From: Lujinxingia vulgaris
Lineage (GTDB): Bacteria; Myxococcota_A; Bradymonadia; Bradymonadales; Bradymonadaceae
DNA length: 64,000 nt
Assembly: GCF_007997005.1 (NCBI RefSeq)
Contig: NZ_VOSL01000024.1
Location: 1 to 64,000, forward strand
Direction: 5' to 3'
Both the position numbers and the translations under genes were made by a program. Position 1 is the stretch's first letter, and each line of letters begins with the position of its first letter. The notes beneath the pieces are model-generated. The model saw nothing but the letters and a program-made list of their open reading frames with translations. It made no database searches and was not told where the DNA came from. Positions 26,896 through 34,396 of this stretch are shown here, piece by piece.

Positions 26896-28044
26896 TCAGC
26901 GCACGAGCATCTTCGCGATGGTCTGCAGCTGCATGTTCGAGGTGCCCTCGTAGATCGCGCCGATCTTGGCGTCGCGGAAGAACTTCTCGGCCGGGTACTC
27001 GGTGGTAAAGCCCACGCCACCGAAGAGCTCCAGCGCTTTAGAGGAGACGCGCTCGGCGACCTGGCTGCTGTAGAGCTTGGCCATCGCGCTCTCTTTCACA
27101 AAAGGCAGCCCGGCGTCTTTGAGGCGAGCGGCGTTGTAGACCATGAGGCGGGCGGCCTCGATCTCGGTGGCCATCTGCGCGTACTGAAACTGCACACCCT
27201 GGAAGCTGGCAATCGACTTGCCGAACTGCTCGCGCTCCTGGATGTACTCCAGCGCGGCGTCGAGCGCGCCCTGAGCAAGACCCACCATCTGCGCGCCGAT
27301 GCCGATGCGACCTTCGTTCAAGGTCTCAATCGCAACCTTGTAGCCCTTGCCCACTTCGCCGAGCACGTTCTCTTTGGGCACTTTGCACTTCTCAAAGAGC
27401 AGCTCGACGGTGGAGGAGGCGCGGATGCCCAGCTTGTCTTCCTTCTTGCCGACCGAGAAGCCCTCGAAGTCGCGCTCCACCAGAAACGCGGTGATGCCGC
27501 GGTAGCCGGCGTCCGGGTCGATGTTGGCAAAGACGATGTAGAGGTTGGCCTCCGCGCCGTTGGTGATCCAGAGCTTGGAGCCGTTGATCTCCCAGTGGTC
27601 GCCGCGGTCGATGGCGCGGGTCGAGAGCGCAAACGCATCGGAGCCGCTGCCCGACTCGCTAAGCGCGTAGCTTCCCACCCACTCCGAGCACATTTTGGGA
27701 AAATACTTCTGCTTGAGCTCCTCGTTGGCCCAGCGCAGGATCGCGTTGTTCACCAGCGTGTTCTGCACGTCGACAAAGACCGAGACGCTCGGGTCGACGG
27801 TGGCCAGGGCCTCAATGGCGAGGATCGCGGTCATGATCGAGCTCCCCGCCCCGCCGTACTCCTCGGGCACCTCAATGCCCATCAGCCCCATCTCAAAGCA
27901 CTGCTTGATGAGCTCCTGGTCGAGCTGCTGGGCCTTATCCATCGCGTGGACCTTGGGAGCGATGGCGCTTTTTGCAAACGACGCCACGGCGTCGCGAAAG
28001 ATCGCCTCATCTTCGGAGAGGTGGGTCAGGGGCATATGCGTCAT
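26896..28044 (-). CDS. Acyl-CoA dehydrogenase, short/branched-chain type
   Basis: 382 residues, the normal length for the family. Motifs: GLMGIEVPEEYGGAG near the N-terminus, YALSESGSGSDAFAL flavin loop, WITNGAEANLYIVFA, and the C-terminal IGAIYEGTSNMQLQTIAK, whose Glu is the expected catalytic base. This pattern is typical of butyryl-CoA and 2-methyl-branched acyl-CoA dehydrogenases; the precise substrate is not determined. It is a second, shorter enzyme distinct from the 616-residue one in this window and has no FadR-like palindrome upstream. Confidence 0.94.
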   Translation of the reverse strand: MTHMPLTHLSEDEAIFRDAVASFAKSAIAPKVHAMDKAQQLDQELIKQCFEMGLMGIEVPEEYGGAGSSIMTAILAIEALATVDPSVSVFVDVQNTLVNNAILRWANEELKQKYFPKMCSEWVGSYALSESGSGSDAFALSTRAIDRGDHWEINGSKLWITNGAEANLYIVFANIDPDAGYRGITAFLVERDFEGFSVGKKEDKLGIRASSTVELLFEKCKVPKENVLGEVGKGYKVAIETLNEGRIGIGAQMVGLAQGALDAALEYIQEREQFGKSIASFQGVQFQYAQMATEIEAARLMVYNAARLKDAGLPFVKESAMAKLYSSQVAERVSSKALELFGGVGFTTEYPAEKFFRDAKIGAIYEGTSNMQLQTIAKMLVR

Positions 28045-28105
28045 AGGGTCGCCTCATCGGTGGAGGTTGAAGGGGGGCGTTCAAAGCCGTGAAAACCTGC
28101 GCACA

Positions 28106-28134
28106 CACTTAGTCACCACGCTGCAGTTGCGCAA
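28106..28134 (-). promoter_or_regulatory. Candidate promoter for the short acyl-CoA dehydrogenase gene
   Basis: On the minus strand: TTGCGC, 17-base spacer, TAAGTG, about 62 bases upstream of the start. Confidence 0.42.
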
Positions 28135-28339
28135 GCGCGCCGGGTAACCCTGAGGGGTCCGCCTCTTAGCTCGCGCGTGCGATGGCGCGGTAACACAAGC
28201 GCGCGAACGCCCCACAAGCAGCGCACACATTCCCTTTATACATCAATAGCTTACGCAATCTTTTCGCGCAAAGACTGCGCCTTAGCGCGCTGCGACGATC
28301 TGCCCGAGGTGCATTCGTCTCAGATCCCTCGTGTGGGGG

Positions 28340-28368
28340 TTGACAGCCCCCGGTGCCTTCCTTATCTA
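28340..28368 (+). promoter_or_regulatory. Sigma-70-type promoter of ahpC
   Basis: TTGACA, 17-base spacer, TATCTA: the best classical promoter in the window, about 90 bases before the ahpC start. Apart from this and the divergent promoter, the 413-base gap 28045-28457 shows nothing recognisable. Confidence 0.6.
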
Positions 28369-28457
28369 GTCGCCAAGTTCGCGCCCCGGCCGCGTTTTTT
28401 AAAACCGCCGGGGCATCAGCCCGCACCACACCACTTTGCTCTTTATGGAGTTAGATC

Positions 28458-28982
28458 ATGCTCAAGCTCGGACAGAAAGCCCCCGAATTCACCACCAGCG
28501 CGCTCGTTGGCCGTGAGATCAAAGAAATCAGCCTGGCGGACTACGCCGGCCAGTGGGTCGTGCTCTTCTTCTACCCGATGGACTTCACCTTCGTGTGCCC
28601 GACCGAGCTGGTGGAGTTCAACAACGCCATCGACGAATTCGAAGATCGCGACGCCGTGCTGCTGGGCGGCTCCACCGACACCGCCTACAGCCACCTGGGC
28701 TGGGTGAAGAGCCACGATGACCTGGGCGACCTGAAGTACCCGCTCTTCGCTGACGTCACCAAGAAGATGGCCGCCGATTACGGTGTGCTGCACGAAGGCG
28801 ACGGCGTGGCCGAGCGCGGCACCTTCATTATTGATCCGGAAGGCAACGTGCGCTTCCTCAACATCAACGACCGCAACGTCGGCCGCAGCGTCTCCGAGAC
28901 CCTGCGCGTGCTCGACGCCCTGCAGACCGATGAGCTCTGCGCCTGCGGTTGGGAGAAGGGCCAGGACACCATCAAGCTCTAA
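28458..28982 (+). CDS. ahpC: Peroxiredoxin AhpC, mycobacterial type
   Basis: 174 residues; it reduces hydrogen peroxide and organic peroxides. The peroxidatic Cys is C47 in FYPMDFTFVCPTE. The C-terminus has two cysteines, C161 and C163, in DELCACGWEKG; from memory this matches Mycobacterium tuberculosis AhpC (DELCACNW) rather than the EVCPANW of enterobacterial AhpC. In mycobacteria this form is reduced by AhpD, and an AhpD-like gene follows. The protein is slightly shorter than most AhpC proteins. A strong promoter lies upstream and a terminator downstream. Confidence 0.95.
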   Translation: MLKLGQKAPEFTTSALVGREIKEISLADYAGQWVVLFFYPMDFTFVCPTELVEFNNAIDEFEDRDAVLLGGSTDTAYSHLGWVKSHDDLGDLKYPLFADVTKKMAADYGVLHEGDGVAERGTFIIDPEGNVRFLNINDRNVGRSVSETLRVLDALQTDELCACGWEKGQDTIKL

Positions 28983-29010
28983 TCCCGCCGCGCACCTGCC
29001 GCGACGCGTC

Positions 29011-29046
29011 AAAGGGCGGCCTCTTGTGGGGCCGCCCTTTTTCTTA
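29011..29046 (+). terminator. Rho-independent terminator of ahpC
   Basis: Stem AAAGGGCGGCC/GGCCGCCCTTT (29011-29021 with 29030-29040), eight-base loop and a T-rich tail. Confidence 0.9.
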
Positions 29047-29171
29047 AGATTCAAACGCCCCACCCGGGTTGACCGCCCCGCTGCGGTCCCCACCTTGCCC
29101 CGAACCTGAGGTTCCAACCTGCCCGCGCCCTGCCCCATCTCGGCGCGCGCCACCACCCCCCGGAGATGATC

Positions 29172-29810
29172 ATGAGCTGGCTTCCCGTACTGAGCGATGA
29201 GGCGATGAGCGACGACCAGAAGAAGGTCTTTGATCGCGCCCTGACCAAGCTGAACATCGAGGGCGACGCGCCGGACTGGCTGCGCGTGCTGGCCAACGCG
29301 CCGCTCTTCTTAAAAGACGTCTTTATGAACCTGGACAAAGGCGTCTTCTCCGAGGGCGGCCTGCAGCCGAAGACCAAGGTGCTGCTGGCGGCGGTGGCCG
29401 CGGCGCACTGGGGCAACCAGGATGTGGCGCAATTCTTTGCCGATCGCGCCCGCGCCCAGGGCTTTAGCGACGAGCAGATCCACGAGGCGCTGGGGATCGC
29501 GGCGACCTCCACCTCGTTTAACCTCTATTATAAGTTCCGCTCGCTGGCGGCGACCGACGCCTTTGAGGGGCTCAACCCCGGGCTGCGCGCCACCCTCTTT
29601 ATGCGCCCGACGCTTGGCAAAGCGTTTGCCGAGCTGGTCAACCTGATGATCAGCACCGCCAACGGCTGCTCGAGCTGCGTCTCCGGGCATATCCAGGAGG
29701 CCGTCAATCAGGACGTGACCAAAGAGCAGATCGATGAGGTGATCCGCACCGGCGCTATCGTCGCCTCGATCTGCCAGTTCGTGAACAGCTCGGAGCGCTA
29801 CACACGCTAA
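29172..29810 (+). CDS. AhpD-like carboxymuconolactone-decarboxylase-family protein
   Basis: 212 residues from the ATG at 29172, which is preceded by GGAG with six-base spacing. The AhpD active-site pattern is present as NGCSSCVSGH (C166, C169, H173). A conserved AHWGNQDVAQFFADRARAQG segment lies in the first half, so the protein looks like two AhpD-type halves of which only the second keeps the Cys pair. AhpD is the thiol-disulfide partner that reduces AhpC. Its position directly after a mycobacterial-type ahpC supports that job, although a terminator lies between them. Confidence 0.85.
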   Translation: MSWLPVLSDEAMSDDQKKVFDRALTKLNIEGDAPDWLRVLANAPLFLKDVFMNLDKGVFSEGGLQPKTKVLLAAVAAAHWGNQDVAQFFADRARAQGFSDEQIHEALGIAATSTSFNLYYKFRSLAATDAFEGLNPGLRATLFMRPTLGKAFAELVNLMISTANGCSSCVSGHIQEAVNQDVTKEQIDEVIRTGAIVASICQFVNSSERYTR

Positions 29811-29850
29811 CGCGCTCAGCTGAGGTGCACAGGCCGCGCAAGTCGCCACT

Positions 29851-29878
29851 TTTCGACCATCGCTGCCTGTTGTAAGTA
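29851..29878 (+). promoter_or_regulatory. Candidate promoter for mtnP
   Basis: TTTCGA, 16-base spacer, TAAGTA. It would place the transcript start almost at a long hairpin (29881-29914) and give a leader of about 180 bases. Confidence 0.3.
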
Positions 29879-29880
29879 CC

Positions 29881-29914
29881 GAGGCGACCGGCTGCTTGCG
29901 CAGCTGGTCGCCTC
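29881..29914 (+). repeat. Long hairpin in the mtnP leader
   Basis: A 15-bp inverted repeat (29881-29895 with 29900-29914, one G-T pair) with loop TTGC. No T run follows, so it is not a simple terminator. It lies between the ahpD-like gene and mtnP. Confidence 0.7.
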
Positions 29915-30065
29915 GCGCGCTCTGCACGCGTTGAACAACGCGCCACACGTTGCGAAGGCATCGAAAACTTTGAAACGCGCCTCCGGCGCTTCGCATCTCA
30001 ACGGCGTCGCGGTGCTTGTTACGGGCGACACCCACCGCGACCTCTCACCGTCTGAAGGGAGCATC

Positions 30066-30950
30066 ATGTCTACGGGCACCAACGATCCTCGCGTCCCCAT
30101 CGCCATCATCGGCGGCAGCGGCCTCTATGAGCTCGACGGCCTCAAGGTCATCGAAGAGCGCACCATTGAGACCCCCTTCGGCATGCCCAGCGCGCCGATC
30201 CTGATCGGTGAGCTCGACGGCCGTCGCGTGGCGTTTTTGCCCCGCCACGGCAAAAACCACGAGTACAACCCCTCGACGGTGCCCTACCGCGCCAACATCT
30301 GGGCGCTCAAGAGCCTGGGGGTCTTCTGGGTGGTCACCGTCAGCGCGGTGGGCTCGCTTAAAGAAGAGATCGTGCCCGGCCATGTGGTCATCCCCGACAA
30401 CATCATCGACAAGACCTACCGCCGCGCCAACACCCTCTTTGATGAGCTGGCGGTGCACGTCAACCTGACCTACCCCTTCGATCCGATGCTGCGCGAGGTG
30501 CTCATCGAATGCGTCAAGGCCGAAGGCGTGCCCTGCCACACCGAGGGCACCTACGTGTGCATGGAAGGCCCGGCCTTTAGCACCCGTGCTGAGAGCGAGC
30601 TGCACCGCTCCTGGGGCGCCTCGCTCATCGGCATGACCGCCATGCCCGAGGCCCGGCTGGCGCGCGAAGCCGAGCTCTGCTACGCCACCATCGCCCTCTC
30701 CACCGATTACGACTGCTGGAAGGATGACGACGAGGTGGACGTTACCAACGTGATGGCGATCATCAAGCAGAACGTCGCCAACGTGCGCCGCATCCTTCAG
30801 CGCGTCATCCCGGCCATCCCGCTGGAGCGCGAAGAGGAGTGCGAAGCTGGCCGCGCCTTGCAGTTCGGTATCATGACGCCGGCCCACGCCATCCCCGAGG
30901 AGGCCCGCAAGAAGCTGGGCATCTTCCTCGATAAGTACCTCGATCAGTAG
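30066..30950 (+). CDS. mtnP: S-methyl-5'-thioadenosine phosphorylase
   Basis: 294 residues from the ATG at 30066, preceded by AAGGGAGC; an upstream frame extension looks non-coding. It cleaves methylthioadenosine to adenine and methylthioribose 1-phosphate, the entry to methionine salvage. Motifs: AIIGGSGLYELDGL, RHGKNHEYNPSTVPYRANI, CMEGPAFSTRAES and GMTAMPEARLAREAELCY; the last is typical of MTA rather than purine nucleoside phosphorylases. It works in the same pathway as mtnB upstream. Confidence 0.95.
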   Translation: MSTGTNDPRVPIAIIGGSGLYELDGLKVIEERTIETPFGMPSAPILIGELDGRRVAFLPRHGKNHEYNPSTVPYRANIWALKSLGVFWVVTVSAVGSLKEEIVPGHVVIPDNIIDKTYRRANTLFDELAVHVNLTYPFDPMLREVLIECVKAEGVPCHTEGTYVCMEGPAFSTRAESELHRSWGASLIGMTAMPEARLAREAELCYATIALSTDYDCWKDDDEVDVTNVMAIIKQNVANVRRILQRVIPAIPLEREEECEAGRALQFGIMTPAHAIPEEARKKLGIFLDKYLDQ

Positions 30951-30969
30951 CCTGCGACGGCATTGTTCA

Positions 30970-30991
30970 GGGGCCGTTAAGGCCCTCTTTT
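30970..30991 (+). terminator. Weak terminator between mtnP and the zinc-finger gene
   Basis: Stem GGGCC/GGCCC (30971-30975 with 30981-30985) with a five-base loop and TCTTTT. It ends four bases before the next ribosome binding site, so it could also act as attenuation. Confidence 0.5.
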
Positions 30992-31007
30992 GCCAGGGAG
31001 TCGACCT

Positions 31008-31256
31008 ATGAAGTGTCAAAAGCTCGTGGATCTTTTGACGGATTACCTCGAAGGCGAGCTCGCCGACGACGAGCGCGCCCACCTCGAGGAGCATCTGGCG
31101 TTTTGCCCGCCCTGCGTCGACTTCCTCAACAGCTACAAACGCACAGGCCCCATGTGCAAGAAGGTGCTGGAGGCGAAGATGCCCGACTCCATGCAGCAGG
31201 CCCTTTCCACATTCCTGCGTTCCAGATTAGACTGCCCCGACTCGCCAGGGGAGTGA
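31008..31256 (+). CDS. Small zf-HC2 (anti-sigma-factor-like) zinc-finger protein
   Basis: 82 residues; AGGGAG lies before the ATG at 31008. The pattern MKCQKLVDLLTDYLEGELADD, then HLAFCPPCVDFL, is the zinc-binding HC2 domain found at the N-terminus of many ECF anti-sigma factors (H-x3-C-x2-C with an upstream Cys). Unlike true anti-sigma factors it has no membrane helix and no adjacent sigma gene. It may bind a sigma factor encoded elsewhere or act as a stand-alone zinc protein. Confidence 0.8.
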   Translation: MKCQKLVDLLTDYLEGELADDERAHLEEHLAFCPPCVDFLNSYKRTGPMCKKVLEAKMPDSMQQALSTFLRSRLDCPDSPGE

Positions 31257-31320
31257 CTCCCCCCGGGCGGCGCCACCCTTTGTGTTTCAACGAATTCAAC
31301 GCTTTGACGTAGGTGTGACC

Positions 31321-31635
31321 GTGACGAGCTACCAGCCCTTTATGCAGGCGCTTTTGTGGACCTGTAAGAACTGCGCCTTTGTGTACGAAGGCGGCCAGCC
31401 CAAGCAAAACTGCCCGATGTGCGAGTCGTACAAGACCTCGTTCATCGACTTGCCGCAGCACCTGGAGGCGAAGGTGCGCGAGGCGCATCCCGATCTTCCT
31501 TTCAATCACGCCGACTGCCGCGCCACGCGCAAGAAGCTGATGGAAGAGCACGGCGTGCTCAAGAGCTACCGCGTCTCCGGCCGACAGCTGCCCACGGTCT
31601 CCGGCGGCAACATCTCGCCAGCCAAGAGCGTCTAA
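31321..31635 (+). CDS. Small rubredoxin-like zinc-ribbon protein
   Basis: About 104 residues. I chose GTG at 31321 because AGGTG lies five bases upstream; GTG codons at 31315 and 31282 are alternatives. Two CxxC knuckles (WTCKNCAFVYEG and NCPMCESYKTSF) form a rubredoxin/rubrerythrin-type metal site at the N-terminus. The C-terminal half is helical and basic and I do not recognise it. It may be co-transcribed with the zf-HC2 gene and rarA. Confidence 0.72.
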   Translation: MTSYQPFMQALLWTCKNCAFVYEGGQPKQNCPMCESYKTSFIDLPQHLEAKVREAHPDLPFNHADCRATRKKLMEEHGVLKSYRVSGRQLPTVSGGNISPAKSV

Positions 31636-31674
31636 GACGCCCTCCCCTCTTTCCTATTGCCATCGAGCAACGCG

Positions 31675-33024
31675 ATGAGCAGCCCCAACGCCCGGCGCCC
31701 GCTGGCCGAGCGCATGCGTCCGTCCACGCTCGAAGAGTTCGTGGGCCAGCGCCACCTTCTGGCCGAAGGCAAACTTCTGGCCAGCGCGCTCTCCCGGGGC
31801 CGCCTCCCCAGCCTGATTTTGTGGGGGCCCCCCGGCTGCGGCAAAACCACCCTGGCCAAAATCTTAAGCGACGAGGTCGGCGCGCAGCTCGCACCGCTCT
31901 CGGCGGTCAGCGGCGGGGTCAAAGACATCCGCCAGGCCGTGGAGCAGGCCGGCGATCTGCGGCGGATGCTCGGCCAGACCACGGTGCTCTTCGTCGACGA
32001 GATTCACCGCTTCAACAAAGCCCAGCAAGACGCGCTCTTGCCGCATGTGGAGCAGGGCACGGTCACGCTGATCGGCGCCACCACCGAGAACCCCAGCTTT
32101 GAGGTCAACGCCGCGCTGCTCTCGCGCTGCCGCACGCTCGTGCTCGAAGCGCTCGACGAGGCCGCGCTCGAGCGCATCCTCCGCCAGGCCCTCACCGACA
32201 GCTCCCGTGGCCTGGGCCTTGCGCCCGAGGCGCTCAGCGACGACGCCCTGGGCGCGCTGCTCAACGTGGCTGAGGGCGACGCCCGCGCCGCGCTCAACAC
32301 CCTGGAGCTGGCCGCCACCTTCGCCGCAGCCCGAAACAGCACCACCATCGCGCACCCCGACGTGGAGGAGGCCGCCCAACAGCGCGTCATCCGCTACGAC
32401 AAGGCCGGCGACGCCCACTACAACACGGTGAGCGCCTTTATCAAAAGCATGCGCGGCTCCGACCCCGATGCGGCCGTCTACTACATGGTGCGCATGTTGG
32501 AGGGCGGCGAAGATCCGCTTTTTGTGCTGCGCCGCATGGTCATCTTCGCCAGCGAAGACATCGGCAACGCCGACCCGAACGCTCTGCGCGTGGCGCTGGA
32601 CGCCGCCGAGGCTTTTCGTTTTATGGGCATGCCCGAGGGCGTGCTGCCCATGACCCAGGCCGTCATCTACTTAGCCTGCGCCCCCAAATCCAACAGCGCG
32701 CTGACCACCTACGCCGCCGCCCGCAAGGCGCTCCAGCAGAGCGGCAACCTGCCGCTTCCCAAACACCTGCTCAACGCCCCCACCAAACTCATGGCCAACC
32801 TGGGCCACGGCCGCGGCTACAAATACCCCCATAACTTTTCGGGAAACTATGTGGCCGGGGAGTCGTATCTGCCCGACGAGCTCCAGGGCCAGCGCTTCTA
32901 CCAGCCTGGCGAGAACGAGGTTATCCCGCGACCTCCCGGGCTTGATGCGGAGGCTGAAGCGCGGCGGAAAGCGGCGCAGGCACAGGGGCCGTCGCCGAAT
33001 CCTTATCATAAGAATGCGACGTGA
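31675..33024 (+). CDS. rarA: Replication-associated recombination protein A (AAA+ ATPase)
   Basis: 449 residues (RarA/MgsA). It acts at stalled replication forks and is related to clamp-loader subunits. Motifs: [20 protein letters not shown], Walker [10 protein letters not shown] (about residue 51), Walker [23 protein letters not shown], sensor [12 protein letters not shown], and the family-specific C-terminal tetramerisation region ([37 protein letters not shown]). The start is the ATG at 31675; a TTG six codons upstream is less likely. Confidence 0.95.
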   Translation: MSSPNARRPLAERMRPSTLEEFVGQRHLLAEGKLLASALSRGRLPSLILWGPPGCGKTTLAKILSDEVGAQLAPLSAVSGGVKDIRQAVEQAGDLRRMLGQTTVLFVDEIHRFNKAQQDALLPHVEQGTVTLIGATTENPSFEVNAALLSRCRTLVLEALDEAALERILRQALTDSSRGLGLAPEALSDDALGALLNVAEGDARAALNTLELAATFAAARNSTTIAHPDVEEAAQQRVIRYDKAGDAHYNTVSAFIKSMRGSDPDAAVYYMVRMLEGGEDPLFVLRRMVIFASEDIGNADPNALRVALDAAEAFRFMGMPEGVLPMTQAVIYLACAPKSNSALTTYAAARKALQQSGNLPLPKHLLNAPTKLMANLGHGRGYKYPHNFSGNYVAGESYLPDELQGQRFYQPGENEVIPRPPGLDAEAEARRKAAQAQGPSPNPYHKNAT

Positions 33025-33164
33025 GTTGGGGGGTTCGCGGTGTAGGGAGGTTCGGGTGGGGCGTGGGGGTGCGCGTTTTGTGGTTGGGTGGTTAAGGGGT
33101 TAGGTGGTTGTGGGGCGCCCGGGTTCGCGCTGTGGGGAGGTTCGGGTGAACCGCCGTCGAGTAC

Positions 33165-33316
33165 GAGCCACCAGTACGAGTACGAGCTACCAGTACGAGT
33201 ACGAGCCACCAGTACGAGTACGAGCCACCAGTACGAGTACGAGCCACCAGTACGAGTACGAGCCACCAGTACGAGTACGAGTCACCAGTACGAGTACGAG
33301 CCACCAGTACGAGTAC
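33165..33316. repeat. 19-bp tandem satellite, eight units
   Basis: Unit GAGCCACCAGTACGAGTAC repeated eight times without indels (starts every 19 bases from 33165); two units carry single changes (CTACC, GTCACC). All six frames are open because the unit has no stop codon. It lies between the convergent rarA and outer-membrane-protein genes. The rest of the gap 33025-33164 is G/T-rich (repeated TTCGGGTG and GGGG) and holds no gene. Confidence 0.97.
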
Positions 33317-33346
33317 GAGCACCAGCCCCCCACCTATCCTCGAAAA

Positions 33347-34129
33347 TCACCGGTACGTGATGTGATACGGAAACCGAAAGTTCCCCTGCACATAAAACTG
33401 CCCGATATGCCAGATCGAACCTTCGTCGAAGCTCCCCATCTCCAGCACCGAGCCCCCCACCGGCTGGGGCAGGTGCACCATCGACGACCACCCAAAGCTC
33501 AGCCCGAAGTCACGCGCGGCCTGAATTTCAAAGTCCAGGGTGATGTCGATGCCCGGGCGCACGAAGAAGGTCGGCGAGGGCAGCGTGTCGGAGTGCATAA
33601 ACAACGCGGTGCCGATGAGCGAGGCGCCCAGGCTCACGCGAAAGGGGCTGGGGCTGAGCGCCAGCCCCGCACCCAGCAGCGACCAGGTCGCGCCGTACAT
33701 TCCGGTGTCCCAGATTTTTGGCGAGAAGTAGACCGAGCGCGGCAAGATCGCGGCGATCCCCGGCCGATAGCGCACCTCGCCGGCTGCCAACAACTGATTG
33801 CGATACTGCCTCGGCACCACCTTCGGATGCTCCCGCACCAGATCCGAGGTAATCACCGCCTCCAGATCGATGCGCACCCCCAGGTGAATGGGCTGATCGT
33901 CATACACATCGCCCCCATAACCGCTGGAGAGCGAGGGAGAGCCCACCATCACACCGGCCGGCCCCACGCCGATCTGCACCGGGATGCTGGCGCGGTTGGG
34001 GGCCTTCCAGCCCTTGTAGCCCGAGCGGGCCTGCTGGGCCGCGGCCGGCGCGCTCATCGCCAACAGGCACACGCCTGCCACCATCGCCATCATCTGCACT
34101 GCACCTGCTCGTCGCACCGGACACCTCAC
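33347..34129 (-). CDS. Probable outer-membrane beta-barrel protein
   Basis: 260 residues. The N-terminal signal peptide ends near APAAAQQA. The body is beta-rich with alternating aromatic and polar residues (VYFSPKIWDTGMYGATWSLLGAG, GIDITLDFEIQ) and ends in FRFPYHITYR, compatible with a C-terminal outer-membrane strand. Internal segments such as LGVRIDLEAVITSDLV and SLGASLIGTALF resemble those of small porin-like barrels. The family is not recognised. It is divergent from the first sulfatase-fold gene. Confidence 0.75.
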   Translation of the reverse strand: MRCPVRRAGAVQMMAMVAGVCLLAMSAPAAAQQARSGYKGWKAPNRASIPVQIGVGPAGVMVGSPSLSSGYGGDVYDDQPIHLGVRIDLEAVITSDLVREHPKVVPRQYRNQLLAAGEVRYRPGIAAILPRSVYFSPKIWDTGMYGATWSLLGAGLALSPSPFRVSLGASLIGTALFMHSDTLPSPTFFVRPGIDITLDFEIQAARDFGLSFGWSSMVHLPQPVGGSVLEMGSFDEGSIWHIGQFYVQGNFRFPYHITYR

Positions 34130-34183
34130 TACATTGCTCGCCAGTCAGTCGGGGGAATGATTCATGTGGATCGTTGACGTTGG

Positions 34184-34212
34184 AGCGTAGTGGGAATTCA
34201 AGGGCGGGGTAA
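34184..34212 (-). promoter_or_regulatory. Candidate promoter for the outer-membrane protein gene
   Basis: On the minus strand: TTACCC, 17-base spacer, TACGCT, about 55 bases upstream of the start. The bases around the -10 (CCACTACGCTCC) are identical to those of the GT-C gene promoter at 40665. Confidence 0.45.
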
Positions 34213-34396
34213 AGGCGATATCGGGCTCGCCGGGGAGCAACGAGCGCACCGTGCTGGCGAGTCGCCCCGGTTTCACCACAAAACTCGGGACATCGCCGCC
34301 GCCCTTTCCCTGCCCCCCCTTCCTGCGCTATGCCATGCGCCACCTTGTTTCTGTGCCGAGCTCGCCATCTTCTCCCCACCGCCCCACCGACGTTTT

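Noticed and set aside
28166-28429. Minus-strand open frame of 87 codons between acyl-CoA dehydrogenase and ahpC
   Set aside because: No ribosome binding site, covers two promoter regions and lacks any recognisable domain.
33165-33316. Coding repeat in a surface protein
   Set aside because: The 19-base period shifts the frame in each unit and no start site or flanking coding sequence is convincing.
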